From Pseudomonadota bacterium (GTDB lineage: Bacteria; Pseudomonadota; Alphaproteobacteria; Sphingomonadales; Sphingomonadaceae): a DNA stretch of 5,284 nt. Each line of letters opens with the position of its first letter. Within the stretch, counting starts at the first letter, position 1. The DNA is taken from assembly GCA_023392555.1 (NCBI GenBank), contig JAEVYW010000174.1, positions 1-5,284 on the forward strand, written 5' to 3'. A model generated the notes under the pieces. The model searched no databases. It was not told where the DNA came from and saw nothing but the letters and a program-made list of their open reading frames with translations. This document shows, in pieces, positions 1 through 5,284 of the stretch. The translations under genes were made by a program, and so were the position numbers.

Positions 1-823
1 TGGCATAGCAGCCGCCTTCGAAGTTGAAGACCGCCTGGTCGGACCAGCCATGCTCGTCGTCGCCGATCAGGGTGCGGCTGGCGTCGGCCGAAAGGGTCGT
101 CTTGCCGGTACCCGAAAGCCCGAAGAAGATCGCGCTCTTGCCGTCAGCGCCGATGTTGGCCGAGCAATGCATCGGCATGACGCCCTTCGCAGGAAGCAGG
201 TAGTTCAGGAGACCGAACACGCCCTTCTTCATCTCGCCCGAATATTCGGTGTTGCCGATGAGGATCAGCTTGTCGGTGAAGTTGACCGCGATGACCGTGT
301 CGCTGCGGCAGCCGTGCCGCGCCGGGTCGGCCTTGAAGCTCGGCAAATTGATGATCGTATATTCGGGAACGAAGCCCGGCAGTTCGTCGGCGGTCGGACG
401 AACCAGCAGCGTACGGATGAACAAATTGTGCCAGGCCATCTGGTTGATGACGCGGACGTTGACGCGATATTCCGGCTGCGACCCGCCGAACAGGTCGGCG
501 ACGTAAAGCTCGTCCTTCTTCGCCAGTTCGGCCATGAAGTCGGCCTTGAGGTTCGCCCAATGCTCTTCGGACATGGGCTGGTTGATCCGGCCCCAGTTGA
601 TCGTGTCCTCGGTGCCCGCGTCACGGACGATATATTTGTCCTTCACGCTACGGCCGGTGAACTTGCCCGTGTCGACCAGAAGCGCGCCATGGGCAGTCAA
701 TTCGCCCTCCCCGCGCTCGATCGCCGCCTCGACCAGCGGTGCGGTGCCAAGGTTCCAGTGAAGCTTCGCGACAGTCTTGAAGCCCTGTGACTCAAGTCCG
801 TGCTGCGGAACGCGTCCGGTCAA
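1..823 (-). CDS. pckA: Phosphoenolpyruvate carboxykinase (ATP), N-terminal 274 residues, cut by window edge
   Basis: Cytosolic enzyme that converts oxaloacetate plus ATP to PEP, CO2 and ADP, the first committed step of gluconeogenesis (EC 4.1.1.49). Reading the minus strand from a TTG at 823-821 gives an unbroken frame to the window edge. Visible motifs are the TGRS/KDKY oxaloacetate-binding region (R58), the metal and substrate residues Y194, K200 and H219, the P-loop GLSGTGKT at 235-242, and the kinase-2 motif LIGDDEHGW (D255, D256). Numbering runs about 13 behind E. coli PckA in this half, where the same residues are catalytic. The family is about 530-540 aa, so roughly half is present. 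Start choice: an in-frame TAA (838-836) limits the N-terminus, and TTG at 823 has AAAGGGG 7 nt upstream. A second in-frame TTG at 829-827 sits almost on that Shine-Dalgarno and is less likely. The gene is divergent from chvI. Confidence 0.96.
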   Translation of the reverse strand, partial: MTGRVPQHGLESQGFKTVAKLHWNLGTAPLVEAAIERGEGELTAHGALLVDTGKFTGRSVKDKYIVRDAGTEDTINWGRINQPMSEEHWANLKADFMAELAKKDELYVADLFGGSQPEYRVNVRVINQMAWHNLFIRTLLVRPTADELPGFVPEYTIINLPSFKADPARHGCRSDTVIAVNFTDKLILIGNTEYSGEMKKGVFGLLNYLLPAKGVMPMHCSANIGADGKSAIFFGLSGTGKTTLSADASRTLIGDDEHGWSDQAVFNFEGGCYA

Positions 824-830
824 GATCAAA

Positions 831-837
831 CCCCTTT
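831..837 (-). promoter_or_regulatory. Ribosome binding site of pckA (decides the TTG start)
   Basis: The minus strand reads AAAGGGG, followed by 7 nt and then TTG at 823-821. No in-frame ATG or GTG lies between the upstream TAA (838-836) and this TTG, so the Shine-Dalgarno spacing is the main evidence for the start. Confidence 0.7.
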
Positions 838-853
838 ACTTTCAAAATAATAA

Positions 854-885
854 GCGGCGGCGGCCGGTTGTTGGCCTGCCGCCGC
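854..885 (-). promoter_or_regulatory. GC-rich hairpin with T-rich 3' tract in the pckA leader (possible attenuator or 5' stabiliser)
   Basis: On the minus strand an 8-bp arm GCGGCGGC (885-878), one unpaired A (877) and GGCC (876-873) pair with GGCC (865-862) and GCCGCCGC (861-854), leaving a 7-nt loop (872-866). All twelve pairs are G-C. The next minus-strand bases (853-844) read TTATTATTTT. This is the layout of an intrinsic terminator, yet it lies between the predicted pckA promoter and its start codon. The plus-strand reading has no T-tract after the stem, so the signal is directional towards pckA. Whether it terminates, attenuates or only protects the mRNA 5' end cannot be told from sequence. 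Confidence 0.55.
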
Positions 886-896
886 ATACGTATGCG
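883..896. promoter_or_regulatory. Perfect 14-bp palindrome CGCATACGTATGCG, candidate operator at the pckA transcription start
   Basis: CGCATAC is followed directly by its reverse complement GTATGCG, with a central CG. It lies about 7 nt downstream of the predicted pckA -10 box, so it would cover the transcription start, a classic repressor position. Even-length palindromes with a central CG are typical of LacI-family operators, but the bound protein is unknown and no regulator gene of that family is in the window. Confidence 0.5.
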
Positions 897-903
897 TAGA
901 GGG

Positions 904-933
904 CCTATAGGCACGAAAAACTTTCCTCGTCAA
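904..933 (-). promoter_or_regulatory. Predicted sigma70-type promoter of pckA
   Basis: On the minus strand a -35 box TTGACG (933-928) and a -10 box TATAGG (909-904) are separated by 18 nt. The first is close to the TTGACA consensus, and the second keeps the TATA core. Transcription would begin near 897, giving a leader of about 74 nt that carries the palindrome at 883-896, the hairpin at 854-885 and the ribosome binding site. A 10-bp palindrome, GCCTATAGGC (903-912), overlaps the -10 box. Confidence 0.55.
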
Positions 934-934
934 A

Positions 935-947
935 GCCGCTGAGCGGC
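935..947. promoter_or_regulatory. 13-nt odd palindrome abutting the pckA -35 box, possible activator site
   Basis: GCCGCT-G-AGCGGC is a 6-bp inverted repeat around one G, ending one base from the -35 box. It is centred about 44 nt upstream of the predicted start, a position often used by class II activators. The GC-rich arms could occur by chance in DNA of this composition, so this is a weak call. Confidence 0.25.
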
Positions 948-979
948 CGTTCGGCACCGGATATCGACCGATAAGTGAC

Positions 980-993
980 TGTAACCGGTTACA
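980..993. promoter_or_regulatory. Perfect 14-bp palindrome TGTAACCGGTTACA, LacI-family-like operator
   Basis: TGTAACC is followed directly by GGTTACA, with a central CG and AT-rich flanks that stand out from the GC-rich surroundings. This is the form of operators used by LacI-family sugar regulators in Alphaproteobacteria and Xanthomonads. It lies 97 nt upstream of the chvI ATG and about 90 nt upstream of the predicted pckA transcription start, so it could serve either gene. Placement next to the gluconeogenic gene pckA suggests sugar-dependent control, which is inference. Confidence 0.55.
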
Positions 994-1090
994 TTTCTAC
1001 GAGCCGTTCCCTCGGGTAAGGACGCCTTGTCTCATCGGGTCACGATGCTAAGCGGATGGCAATGGTCGACGTTCAGGGCATCGCCGCTCA

Positions 1091-1801
1091 ATGAGCCATG
1101 AGATCGCGCTGGTAGACGACGACCGCAATATCCTGACATCGGTGTCGATCGCGCTGCAGGCCGAAGGCTTTGTGACCCGCGTCTACACGGACGGCGCGAC
1201 CGCGCTGAAGGCCTTCGCCGAGAAGATGCCGGACCTGGGCGTGTTCGATATCAAGATGCCGCAGATGGACGGCATGGAGCTGCTCCGCCGCGTCCGCGAG
1301 TTCAGCGCGATGCCGGTGATCTTCCTGACGTCGAAGGACGACGAGCTGGACGAAGCGCTCGGCCTCGCGATGGGAGCTGACGATTATATCGCGAAGCCAT
1401 TTTCACAGCGCCTGCTGATCGCCCGCATCCGCGCCATCCTCCGCCGCCAGGAACTGGCCAAGGGTGAGGCCGCCGGCGGTGAATCCGAGCCCGAGCCGTC
1501 GCTTCTTGAGCGCGGGCGACTGGTGATGGACCCGGCTCGTCACAAGGTTTTGTGGGACGGCAAGGACGTCACCCTGACGGTCACTGAATTCATGATCCTG
1601 GAGGCGCTTGCCCAGCGGCCTGGCGTCGTGAAGACGCGCAACCAGCTTCTCGATATCGCCTACCAGGACGACGTCTACGTCGACGACCGCACCATCGACA
1701 GCCACATCAAGCGAATGCGGCGCAAGATGCGGGCAGTCGATCCCCAGTTCGATGGCATCGAGACGCTCTATGGCGTCGGGTACAAGTTCCAGGATGCCTA
1801 G
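1091..1801 (+). CDS. chvI: DNA-binding response regulator ChvI (OmpR/PhoB family)
   Basis: Cytosolic transcription factor activated by phosphorylation from its partner ChvG. The 236 aa match the usual size. The receiver domain spans about 4-120: acidic pocket D9-D11, phosphoacceptor D53 (in [11 protein letters not shown]), T80-S81 and K102 (in KPF). The winged-helix output domain spans about 135-234, with the recognition-helix region [14 protein letters not shown] and the C-terminal GVGYKF hairpin characteristic of OmpR/PhoB regulators. The only in-frame ATG after the upstream TAA (1049-1051) is at 1091, so the start is secure despite a weak ribosome binding site. The gene overlaps chvG and heads the plus-strand series. 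ChvI orthologues (Brucella BvrR, Sinorhizobium ChvI) control envelope, exopolysaccharide and acid-response genes; the same role here is inferred from pair and neighbourhood. Confidence 0.95.
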   Translation: MSHEIALVDDDRNILTSVSIALQAEGFVTRVYTDGATALKAFAEKMPDLGVFDIKMPQMDGMELLRRVREFSAMPVIFLTSKDDELDEALGLAMGADDYIAKPFSQRLLIARIRAILRRQELAKGEAAGGESEPEPSLLERGRLVMDPARHKVLWDGKDVTLTVTEFMILEALAQRPGVVKTRNQLLDIAYQDDVYVDDRTIDSHIKRMRRKMRAVDPQFDGIETLYGVGYKFQDA

Positions 1802-3335
1802 CCTCAGCCGAGCGCGCTGGTCGCGCAACTGGACTCTGGCGCACCGCATCCTTGCAGTGAACCTGCTGACGATCGTGCTACTGGCCTTCGGGGTTCTCTA
1901 CCTCGACGCGTTTCGCAACCAGCTGTCCGAAGAGCGGCTGCAGCTGGTCCGGGTGGAAACGTTGATGACCGCGAATGCGCTGGCGGTGACCCCGGCCTCG
2001 TCGCGGGAGCCCACCGTCGCCGCGCTGGCTCGCGGCAGCGACAGCCGCATCCGTACCTACGGCCCCGACGGCAATCTCACCGCGGACAGCTGGCGCGCGA
2101 CAGGGCCCAGCTACGAGCTTCGCGACCCCGAACAGCAACGCTGGACCAAGGATCTCGCGCGGGCTGCCGACCGCGGGTTCAACTTCCTCGTCGGCGCAAA
2201 TCCGCTCGATGATTTCGTAGAACCGGACCACGATCACCTCGCCGCCTGGCCAGAGGCACTTCAGGCGCAAGCCGACAAGCACGTCATCACGAAAGTTCGC
2301 AACGCGCCGGACCTGACACCGGTCTTCTCCGCATCGGCGCCGGTTGGCGATGAGATGGTACTGGTCACCACCAATGATCGCGACTTCACCCGCATCGTCC
2401 GCAGTCAGCGGCGATCGCTGTTCGCCGCGATGTGCGTCGCGCTGCTGATCTCGGTCACGCTGTCGCTGTTCCTCGCGCGGACGATCGTGCGGCCCTTGCG
2501 CCGAATCGCGCTCGCGGCTCACCGCGTCCGGCTGGGCCGCGCTCGGGAGGTGAAGGTGCCGCGCCTGCCCTCCCGCCGCGACGAGATCGGTTTCCTGGCC
2601 CGCTCGGTCGCCGACATGAGCCAGTCGCTCCGGCAGCGCATAGACAATATCGAGCATTTCGCGGCCGACGTGACTCACGAGCTCAAAAACCCGCTCGCAT
2701 CGCTGCGGTCGGCACTCGACGGCATGGAGCGGGTCCAGGATCCTGAGCTCCGCGCGAAGCTTCACGATGTCGCCCGCGACGACGTCCTCCGCCTCGACCG
2801 GCTGATCGGCGACATCAGCGAAGCGGCCCGCACCGATGCCGAACTTGCACGCGCCAAGTTCGAGCCCGTCGATCTTGGTCCCTTGATCGAGCAGATCGTC
2901 GGCAGTTGGGAGAACCGGCGTGAGCGCGGCGACGCCCGCATCGCCTTCGCCCGCCCGCGCAAGTCATCGGCGGTCGTCCTCGGCGACCCAGCCCGCCTAG
3001 CCCGCGCGATCGACAATATCATCGACAATGCCGTCAGCTTTTCCCCAGCAGGTGGGTTGGTCGAAGTCGCCGCCGCGCATGTCGGCGAGAGCGTCCGCAT
3101 CCGCATCGACGACGAAGGCCCCGGCGTTCCTGCCGAAGCTCGTGAGGCAATCTTTAACCGGTTTCACTCAGTACGACCGGAGGACGAACAGTTCGGGCGG
3201 CACTCGGGTCTTGGCCTCGCGATCGCCCGGGCAATCGTCGAAGGGCATGACGGGGAGATCGACGTGCAGGACCGCGACGACGCACCATCTGGCGCACGTT
3301 TCATCATCACCCTTCCCGCGGCAGATCTGGCATGA
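1794..3335 (+). CDS. chvG: Sensor histidine kinase ChvG
   Basis: Inner-membrane partner of ChvI. From ATG 1794 it has 513 aa: TM1 about 19-37, a periplasmic sensor region about 38-208, TM2 about 209-228, HAMP about 229-281, and HisKA with phospho-His H295 in the motif THELKNPL. The HATPase domain then shows the N box (DNIIDNA, N408/N412), G1 (DDEGPGVP, 439-446) and G2 ([11 protein letters not shown], 468-478). All catalytic boxes are intact. The start is uncertain. In-frame ATGs at 1752 and 1770 would add 14 or 8 residues and deepen the overlap with chvI; 1794 gives an 8-nt overlap typical of coupling and a short basic N-terminus before TM1, but lacks a well-spaced Shine-Dalgarno. In rhizobia the periplasmic domain is held inactive by ExoR; no exoR is in the window, so the signal is unknown. 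Confidence 0.94.
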   Translation: MPSLSRARWSRNWTLAHRILAVNLLTIVLLAFGVLYLDAFRNQLSEERLQLVRVETLMTANALAVTPASSREPTVAALARGSDSRIRTYGPDGNLTADSWRATGPSYELRDPEQQRWTKDLARAADRGFNFLVGANPLDDFVEPDHDHLAAWPEALQAQADKHVITKVRNAPDLTPVFSASAPVGDEMVLVTTNDRDFTRIVRSQRRSLFAAMCVALLISVTLSLFLARTIVRPLRRIALAAHRVRLGRAREVKVPRLPSRRDEIGFLARSVADMSQSLRQRIDNIEHFAADVTHELKNPLASLRSALDGMERVQDPELRAKLHDVARDDVLRLDRLIGDISEAARTDAELARAKFEPVDLGPLIEQIVGSWENRRERGDARIAFARPRKSSAVVLGDPARLARAIDNIIDNAVSFSPAGGLVEVAAAHVGESVRIRIDDEGPGVPAEAREAIFNRFHSVRPEDEQFGRHSGLGLAIARAIVEGHDGEIDVQDRDDAPSGARFIITLPAADLA

Positions 3336-3769
3336 CCTCCCGCCGCCTCTCGTCGGAGATGTTCCACGCCAGCACGGTCGCGCGCGACGGCCGCGCGGTC
3401 TTGATCACCGGTCCGTCAGGTTCGGGAAAGTCGGACCTTTCGCTGCGTTTGTTCGAACATGGCTTCCGGCTGGTCAGCGATGACCAGACGATCGTTTCGC
3501 GCGATGGCGAGCGCCTGCTTGCGTCGGCTCCAACAAACATCGCCGGGAAGATCGAGGTTCGCGGCATCGGTATCGTCGACATGGACGCCGTTGCCGATGT
3601 GCCTGTAGCCCTCGTCGTCGAACTTGATGCCGACATCCGGCGTCTTCCCGACAGTCGCGAGCTGAACATCCTCGGCATTGGCGTTCCGGTCGTAAGCATC
3701 GACGCGAAGACCGCGTCCGCTGCATCCAAAGTCGCGCTGGCTCTCGACCGGCTCGGACTGAAGTTCTAA
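3332..3769 (+). CDS. hprK: HPr kinase, short alphaproteobacterial form (C-terminal catalytic domain only)
   Basis: ATP-dependent kinase that phosphorylates HPr on its regulatory serine; in full-length relatives it also removes that phosphate. The 145 aa match only the catalytic half of the roughly 310-aa Firmicutes enzyme and lack its N-terminal domain, which is normal in Alphaproteobacteria. Visible features are a conserved His before the core (H12 in FHAS), Walker A GPSGSGKS at 27-34, the paired aspartates D50-D51 (in LVSDDQ) that serve catalysis and metal binding, and the family signature around 75-81 (EVRGIGI). The start ATG overlaps the chvG stop as ATGA (4 nt), with no strong Shine-Dalgarno, so translation is probably coupled to chvG. 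Its likely substrate, HPr, is encoded further down the same series with a matching serine. Confidence 0.93.
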   Translation: MTSRRLSSEMFHASTVARDGRAVLITGPSGSGKSDLSLRLFEHGFRLVSDDQTIVSRDGERLLASAPTNIAGKIEVRGIGIVDMDAVADVPVALVVELDADIRRLPDSRELNILGIGVPVVSIDAKTASAASKVALALDRLGLKF

Positions 3770-3780
3770 CGACTGGGGCG

Positions 3781-4722
3781 GTGTCCGACCGCCAAGTGCC
3801 CCCTCGCCTGTTGCTTGTCACCGGAATGTCGGGGGCCGGCAAATCCAGCGTTCTCGACGCGCTCGAGGACATGGGCTGGGATTGCGTGGACAATCTGCCC
3901 GTGTCGCTGCTCGAAAGCTTCGTTCGTGGCGACGGCTCCGAATGCCGCCTGGTCCCGGCCGCCGTGGGGATGGATGTGCGCAGCCGTGGCTTCGATGCTG
4001 CAGCTCTTCCAGACGTCCTGCGCCGCGTCCCCGGAGTCCGTCCCGAGATTCTGTATCTGGATTGCTCGGGCCAGGAGCTGATCCGGCGCTACGACGAGAC
4101 TCGTCGCCTCCACCCGCTTGCGCCTGACCGCCCTGCCGAGGACGGGATCGCCCGCGAGCGCGCAATGACTGCCGCGCTGCGTAACTCCGCCGACGCCGTC
4201 ATCGACACCACCGACCTCACCCCGCCCGAGCTGCGTGAAGAACTTCGCCGCCGCTACGGCGACGACAGCGACCAGCCGGTTCTGACCATCGTATCGTTCG
4301 GTTACGCCCGGGGCGTGTCGCGAACTGCCGATTTGATGTTCGACATGCGCTTCCTCGATAACCCGCACTGGGTCGACAATCTTCGTCCGCTCACCGGCCG
4401 CGATGCCCCAATCCGGGACTATCTTCAGAGGGATCCAGCCTGGGCCGACGCGATGGACCGGTTGGAAGCGCTTCTCACCGATTGGATTCCCCGCTACTGG
4501 GCGGCCGGCAAAAGCTATGTGACTGTTGCTTTCGGCTGCACGGGGGGACGACACCGGTCGGTGTGCGCAGCGGAGGAAATGGCCCAGCGGTTGCGGGCAG
4601 CGGGTTTTTCGCCGAACATCCGTCACAGGGATCTGGCGTCCGCTCCGAACGATGTGATCGAAGACGCCGCAGGACCCGCCGCATCTGGCCAGTCCGGCAG
4701 CGGTGAGACGGGTAGCGAGTGA
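3781..4722 (+). CDS. rapZ: RapZ/YvcJ-family P-loop nucleotide-binding regulator (former UPF0042)
   Basis: Predicted cytosolic ATP/GTP-binding regulator. In E. coli RapZ binds the small RNA GlmZ and directs its cleavage by RNase E, tuning glucosamine-6-phosphate synthase. The target in Alphaproteobacteria is unclear. The 313 residues show Walker A GMSGAGKS at 15-22, the following CVDNLP motif (35-40), the nucleotide-binding GMDVRSR (63-69), a LYLDCSG strand and RRYDETRRLHPL. The C-terminal domain carries GCTGGRHRS (252-260), equivalent to the RNA- and ligand-binding pocket of E. coli RapZ. The start is GTG 3781, 11 nt after the hprK stop, with GGGG close upstream; no ATG precedes the P-loop, so the start is moderately sure. 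Odd point: after RHRDL (281-285) a 28-residue tail rich in Gly, Ser, Ala and acidic residues, with no Lys or Arg, replaces the short basic end of E. coli RapZ. Confidence 0.93.
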   Translation: MSDRQVPPRLLLVTGMSGAGKSSVLDALEDMGWDCVDNLPVSLLESFVRGDGSECRLVPAAVGMDVRSRGFDAAALPDVLRRVPGVRPEILYLDCSGQELIRRYDETRRLHPLAPDRPAEDGIARERAMTAALRNSADAVIDTTDLTPPELREELRRRYGDDSDQPVLTIVSFGYARGVSRTADLMFDMRFLDNPHWVDNLRPLTGRDAPIRDYLQRDPAWADAMDRLEALLTDWIPRYWAAGKSYVTVAFGCTGGRHRSVCAAEEMAQRLRAAGFSPNIRHRDLASAPNDVIEDAAGPAASGQSGSGETGSE

Positions 4723-4726
4723 GGGA

Positions 4727-5134
4727 ATGATCGGTCTTGTATTGGTGACCCACGGCCGCCTGGCCGTCGAGTTCGTGGTCGCCATGGAACATGTCGTTGG
4801 CCCGCAGGAAGCCGTCGCGGCCGTCTGCATTGGCCCGGACGACTACATGGAGGCGCGCCGCAAGGACATCGCCGACGCGATCGCTCATGTCGATCGTGGC
4901 AAGGGCGTCATCATTCTCACCGACCTCTTCGGCGGCACTCCGTCCAACCTCGCCATCTCCCTAATGAAGAGCGAAAATATCGAGGTGATTGCGGGCGTAA
5001 ACCTGCCGATGCTCATCCGGCTCGAAGGCGCGCGCAAGGTGATGCCGGTGCATGCCGCCGTCGCGGCCGCTCGTGAAGCGGGCCGCAAGTACATCTCGGT
5101 TGCGTCTGAAATTCTCGGGGAAGCAGCCGCTTGA
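4727..5134 (+). CDS. Single-domain PTS EIIA component, mannose family (EIIA-Man-like)
   Basis: Soluble phosphocarrier that accepts a phosphoryl group from HPr. The 135 aa form one EIIA-Man/Fru domain: phospho-His H9 in LVTHG, and the second conserved acid D66 in ILTDLFGGTPSN, which contacts the active-site histidine in this family. No EIIB, EIIC or EIID domain is fused or adjacent, so transport is unlikely and a regulatory role is expected, as for the Brucella and rhizobial orthologues (often named manX or ptsM). ATG 4727 is chosen because the domain begins there and GAGTGAGGG lies just upstream, inside the end of rapZ. An in-frame GTG at 4703 would add eight residues lying in the rapZ reading region and is less likely. 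The gene follows rapZ by 4 nt and overlaps HPr by 4 nt. Confidence 0.93.
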   Translation: MIGLVLVTHGRLAVEFVVAMEHVVGPQEAVAAVCIGPDDYMEARRKDIADAIAHVDRGKGVIILTDLFGGTPSNLAISLMKSENIEVIAGVNLPMLIRLEGARKVMPVHAAVAAAREAGRKYISVASEILGEAAA

Positions 5135-5284
5135 ACGCGGTTTCGCGCGAAGTCCTGATCGGCAACATCCGTGGGCTTCACGCTCGCGCGAGCGCGAAGT
5201 TCGTGAACGTTGCGAGCGGGCTCGACGCCACGGTCGAAGTGGAAAAGGACGGCAACCGCGTCTGCGGCACGTCGATCATGGGCC
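5131..5284 (+). CDS. ptsH: Phosphocarrier protein HPr, N-terminal 51 residues, cut by window edge
   Basis: Small cytosolic PTS protein that carries phosphate from Enzyme I (probably PtsP, not in the window) to EIIA. The visible part has phospho-His H17 in the motif GLHARAS and the HprK target region GTSIMG with S48, equivalent to Ser46 of Gram-positive HPr. The family is about 85-95 aa, so just over half is present. The start is TTG 5131, overlapping the EIIA stop as TTGA (4 nt), with GGGGAAG at 5117-5123 about 7 nt upstream. It is too short for a complete-ORF search and begins with a rare codon, so it is easily missed. Having both the His and Ser sites beside hprK supports dual control of this HPr. 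Confidence 0.93.
   Translation, partial: MNAVSREVLIGNIRGLHARASAKFVNVASGLDATVEVEKDGNRVCGTSIMG

Larger units (their letters stand above)
824..1090. other. pckA-chvI divergent intergenic region
   Basis: This 267-nt region has no credible gene. The pckA side (824-947) is dense with signals, listed separately. The chvI side (994-1090) shows no convincing -35/-10 pair; TTGTCT at 1027-1032 is a possible -35 but has no -10 at normal spacing. AGGG at 1075-1078, 12 nt before the chvI ATG, is the only ribosome-binding-like sequence there and is weak. No tRNA, riboswitch or repeat array was recognised. Confidence 0.7.

Noticed and set aside
50..790. Plus-strand open frame of 246 codons opposite pckA
   Set aside because: The minus strand encodes unmistakable PckA with P-loop and kinase-2 motifs; the plus frame is a codon-bias shadow.
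903..912. 10-bp palindrome GCCTATAGGC as a separate operator
   Set aside because: It overlaps the predicted -10 box and is short enough to arise by chance; it is mentioned with the promoter only.
1027..1052. Possible chvI promoter (TTGTCT ... GCTAAG)
   Set aside because: The spacing is only 14 nt and both boxes are poor matches, so it is not listed as a feature.
1752..1793. Upstream ATG extension of chvG
   Set aside because: The added residues lie inside the chvI C-terminal coding region and have no transmembrane or signal character, so 1794 is preferred, though not proven.
1878..2765. Minus-strand open frame of 295 codons inside chvG
   Set aside because: It lies wholly within ChvG, which has complete TM, HAMP, HisKA and ATPase motifs; its composition is that of an antisense frame, with no domain seen.
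3766..4830. Long minus-strand open frame (354 codons) opposite rapZ
   Set aside because: It is the antisense shadow of rapZ in GC-rich DNA; the plus strand encodes all RapZ motifs and the minus product has no recognisable domain.
1..5284. CRISPR array, insertion sequence, tRNA/rRNA or phage elements
   Set aside because: No spaced direct repeats, transposase, terminal inverted repeats or structural RNA patterns were seen; all DNA outside 824-1090 is accounted for by housekeeping or regulatory genes.

Overview
The window looks like a GC-rich alphaproteobacterial chromosome, most likely Sphingomonadales (Sphingomonas/Erythrobacter type). This rests on three things: the gene order pckA (divergent) / chvI-chvG-hprK-...-EIIA(Man)-HPr, which is typical of Alphaproteobacteria; the short single-domain HprK; and protein sequences that read like sphingomonad versions. 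The assignment comes from family knowledge, not a database search.

Layout. Positions 1-823 hold the N-terminal half of ATP-type PEP carboxykinase (pckA) on the minus strand, cut by the window edge. Positions 824-1090 are a divergent regulatory region. It holds a good sigma70-like promoter for pckA, two perfect 14-bp palindromes with a central CG (883-896 and 980-993) that resemble LacI-family operators, a 13-nt odd palindrome just upstream of the pckA -35 box, and an all-GC hairpin followed by a T-rich tract in the pckA leader. From 1091 to the right edge runs one tightly packed plus-strand gene series: chvI (response regulator), chvG (sensor histidine kinase), hprK (truncated HPr kinase), rapZ (P-loop nucleotide-binding regulator), a single-domain EIIA of the mannose family, and the start of HPr (ptsH). 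Junctions are overlaps of 8, 4 and 4 nt or gaps of 11 and 4 nt, with no room for internal terminators. A single polycistronic, translationally coupled operon is therefore likely.

Working model (inference). The membrane two-component pair ChvG-ChvI senses an envelope, acidity or host-like signal. The co-transcribed genes encode an incomplete, regulatory PTS: HPr and EIIA carry phosphoryl groups but no sugar permease is seen. HprK would phosphorylate HPr on a serine and so report metabolic state. RapZ sits inside the PTS block and may sense nucleotides or bind RNA or protein. Divergent pckA, the gluconeogenic entry enzyme, ties the cluster to carbon-source choice; in Agrobacterium and rhizobia, pckA is linked to ChvG-ChvI both physically and by regulation.

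The genes are known families in a largely known arrangement, so I see no new multi-gene system. The less ordinary material is the pckA/chvI intergenic region, and rapZ placed inside the PTS block with an acidic C-terminal tail.
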